A stretch of DNA of 14,485 nt. Origin: JBBEBE01 sp051746765 (GTDB lineage Bacteria; Bacteroidota; Rhodothermia; Balneolales; Balneolaceae). Position numbers and translations under genes: made by a program. The notes beneath the pieces were generated by a model. The model was not told the origin of the DNA and made no database searches. It saw only the letters and a list, made by a program, of their open reading frames with translations. The stretch is taken from contig JBNJFK010000036.1 in the NCBI GenBank assembly GCA_051746765.1, positions 1 through 14,485 of the forward strand, read 5' to 3'. This document shows positions 13,675 to 14,485 of the stretch, piece by piece (the stretch's first letter is position 1; the number at the start of each line of letters is the position of its first letter).

Positions 13675-14364
13675 CTATTCTGTTCGTGTCGGGATAAGCC
13701 GGGTCCATACGTCACCTGCTTCCGGTCCGTACTGAAAGAGCAAATCGTAGAGACAGCACCACGGCTCGAATCCATCAAAATGCTGCCGGTAGACCGGATG
13801 GTCAAATTCAGGATTTTCAGCTTGTTCTGCTTGGCGCTGATAGTGCCGGGAGTCGTGCTCTTGGAGAAAACGCGTCGCGCCTCTCCCGGCTGCCCAAGCA
13901 CCCGGGTCGGCACCTGGTTTTAAATACCGACCGGTCTGTTTTTCTTTGGGGATCAACTCGTGATCCAACTGCAGGTACCCAAACAGTCGGTGCCGAAGAT
14001 ACAGGACTGCGTCGATTAGTTTCTCCTTCGACGATGCCTCTTTGAAATCCGACTCGATCTCCTGCCGATAGTGATCGTAATAGAAACTGTTGCGGTAGTT
14101 AAAGTAGAGCGACTTGCAAAATCGGTCCACCCAATAAACCGTTGAGTCTATTTTGACATCGCACACCTGTTTGTTTCGATCCTCCGTTCGAATCGGAAGA
14201 TTCAACCAGGCAGTACCGTCCGGTGTCCGGATCCGTGCCCGATGGATGCGCCCTTTCCGTGACCAGACTTCACCGGTCTGGAGCCAGATCTCGTCTGCCT
14301 GCAGCATAAGTGCCAGATCATGCAGATCAGGTGCAAAGTGGGGTTGGAGAAGTGCCAGGGTCAT
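13675..14364 (-). CDS. WbqC-like family protein
   Basis: A 229-aa cytoplasmic protein of the WbqC family (Pfam WbqC). Family members often lie in O-antigen or other surface polysaccharide loci and are suspected of sugar-modifying chemistry, but the reaction is unproven. Seen here: LALLQPHFAPDLHDLALML (3-21) as the usual opening strand-helix, WSRKGRIHRARIRTPDGTAWLNLPI (34-58), the central SLYFNYRNSFYYDHY (85-99), and the family end motif HPVYRQHFDGFEPWCCLYDLLFQYGPEA (189-216), where many members have a similar HPxYxQ...LLFxxG block. The length is normal. The ATG at 14364 has no Shine-Dalgarno of its own and overlaps the stop of a possible 20-codon leader ORF. It is followed after nine bases by the RNA methyltransferase gene. 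The nearby flippase and glycosyltransferases support a glycan role. Confidence 0.88.
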   Translation of the reverse strand: MTLALLQPHFAPDLHDLALMLQADEIWLQTGEVWSRKGRIHRARIRTPDGTAWLNLPIRTEDRNKQVCDVKIDSTVYWVDRFCKSLYFNYRNSFYYDHYRQEIESDFKEASSKEKLIDAVLYLRHRLFGYLQLDHELIPKEKQTGRYLKPGADPGAWAAGRGATRFLQEHDSRHYQRQAEQAENPEFDHPVYRQHFDGFEPWCCLYDLLFQYGPEAGDVWTRLIPTRTE

Positions 14365-14423
14365 TTGCCAAAAATAGGATCCGCTGCCGGCAATTGCATC
14401 CCGAATTCGACGACTCTACCCAT
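14361..14423 (-). other. Possible 20-codon leader ORF coupled to the WbqC-like gene
   Basis: An ATG at 14423, preceded by GGGGAGG at only two bases, opens a frame of 20 codons (MGRVVEFGMQLPAADPIFGK) whose TGA overlaps the WbqC-like ATG as ATGA. As the WbqC-like start has no ribosome site itself, coupling is possible. The peptide resembles nothing I recognise, and the short Shine-Dalgarno spacing is a weakness, so this may be chance. Confidence 0.25.
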
Positions 14424-14460
14424 TGCCTCCCCTTTTCTGTATACTCCGCAACATTGCATG

Positions 14461-14475
14461 GGTGCCTTCGGCACC
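14461..14475. repeat. Small perfect hairpin at the right edge
   Basis: GGTGCC-TTC-GGCACC has 6-bp arms and a 3-base loop. No T-run follows on either strand inside the window, so it is not a clear terminator. On the minus strand one frame stays open from the right edge to a TAG at 14418-14416, so the repeat may lie inside the end of an upstream gene. The role is unknown. Confidence 0.3.
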
Positions 14476-14485
14476 TAAGAGCATC

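Noticed and set aside
14461..14475. Edge hairpin as part of a tRNA or as a terminator
   Set aside because: No tRNA-like arms around it and no T-run on either strand; too little sequence is left to judge.
1..14485. Mobile elements, CRISPR arrays, tRNA or rRNA genes, toxin-antitoxin pairs or defence genes
   Set aside because: Every gap between genes is under about 160 bp and none holds a tRNA-like fold, repeat array or transposase remnant; all sizeable genes are accounted for by ordinary families.

Overview
The window (about 54% G+C by eye) is an ordinary stretch of chromosome with tightly packed genes. It shows no rRNA, tRNA, CRISPR array, insertion sequence or phage gene. The gene set points to the FCB group, most likely Balneolota/Rhodothermota (Bacteroidetes-like): a short Hc1-type histone H1-like protein, a UMF1-type MFS carrier, a YfhO-type giant membrane protein next to gatC, Bacteroidetes-style GT4 glycosyltransferases, a WbqC-like protein, and several genes without a clear Shine-Dalgarno. 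This placement is inference from family content; no marker gene is present.

Layout. (1) 1-582, plus: C-terminal end of the glycine decarboxylase P-protein, cut by the left edge. (2) 558-4273, minus: a run read right to left as UMF1 transporter, Hc1-like DNA-binding protein, a strong rho-independent terminator, then two overlapping YdbS/YdbT-like membrane PH-domain genes. (3) 4274-4412: a divergent control region with two inverted repeats and a good promoter match toward the plus strand. (4) 4413-10100, plus: NAD-type isocitrate dehydrogenase, gatC, a YfhO-family membrane protein, a GT4 glycosyltransferase and a small SAM methyltransferase. The last four are spaced by 1 nt or joined by ATGA overlaps and look like one transcription unit. 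(5) 9988-11292, minus: a second GT4 glycosyltransferase. (6) 11405-12925, plus: a Wzx-like polysaccharide flippase, divergent from that glycosyltransferase across a palindrome-bearing spacer. (7) 12907-14364, minus: a WbqC-like protein followed by a SpoU/TrmH-family RNA methyltransferase.

How they fit together. Genes 5774-12925, plus WbqC, form a cell-surface glycan neighbourhood: YfhO-like GT-C protein, two cytoplasmic glycosyltransferases, a methyltransferase and a lipid-linked sugar flippase. The rest is housekeeping: glycine cleavage, TCA cycle, tRNA amidation, rRNA/tRNA methylation and nucleoid packing.

I did not find a convincing new defence, mobile or signalling system. The points most worth checking are gene-boundary and regulatory ones: a terminator that sits inside the longest possible ydbS reading frame, a symmetrical divergent promoter, a 113-bp antisense 3' overlap of two glycan genes (all three convergent junctions overlap and lack a terminator), and a possible short leader ORF coupled to the WbqC gene.
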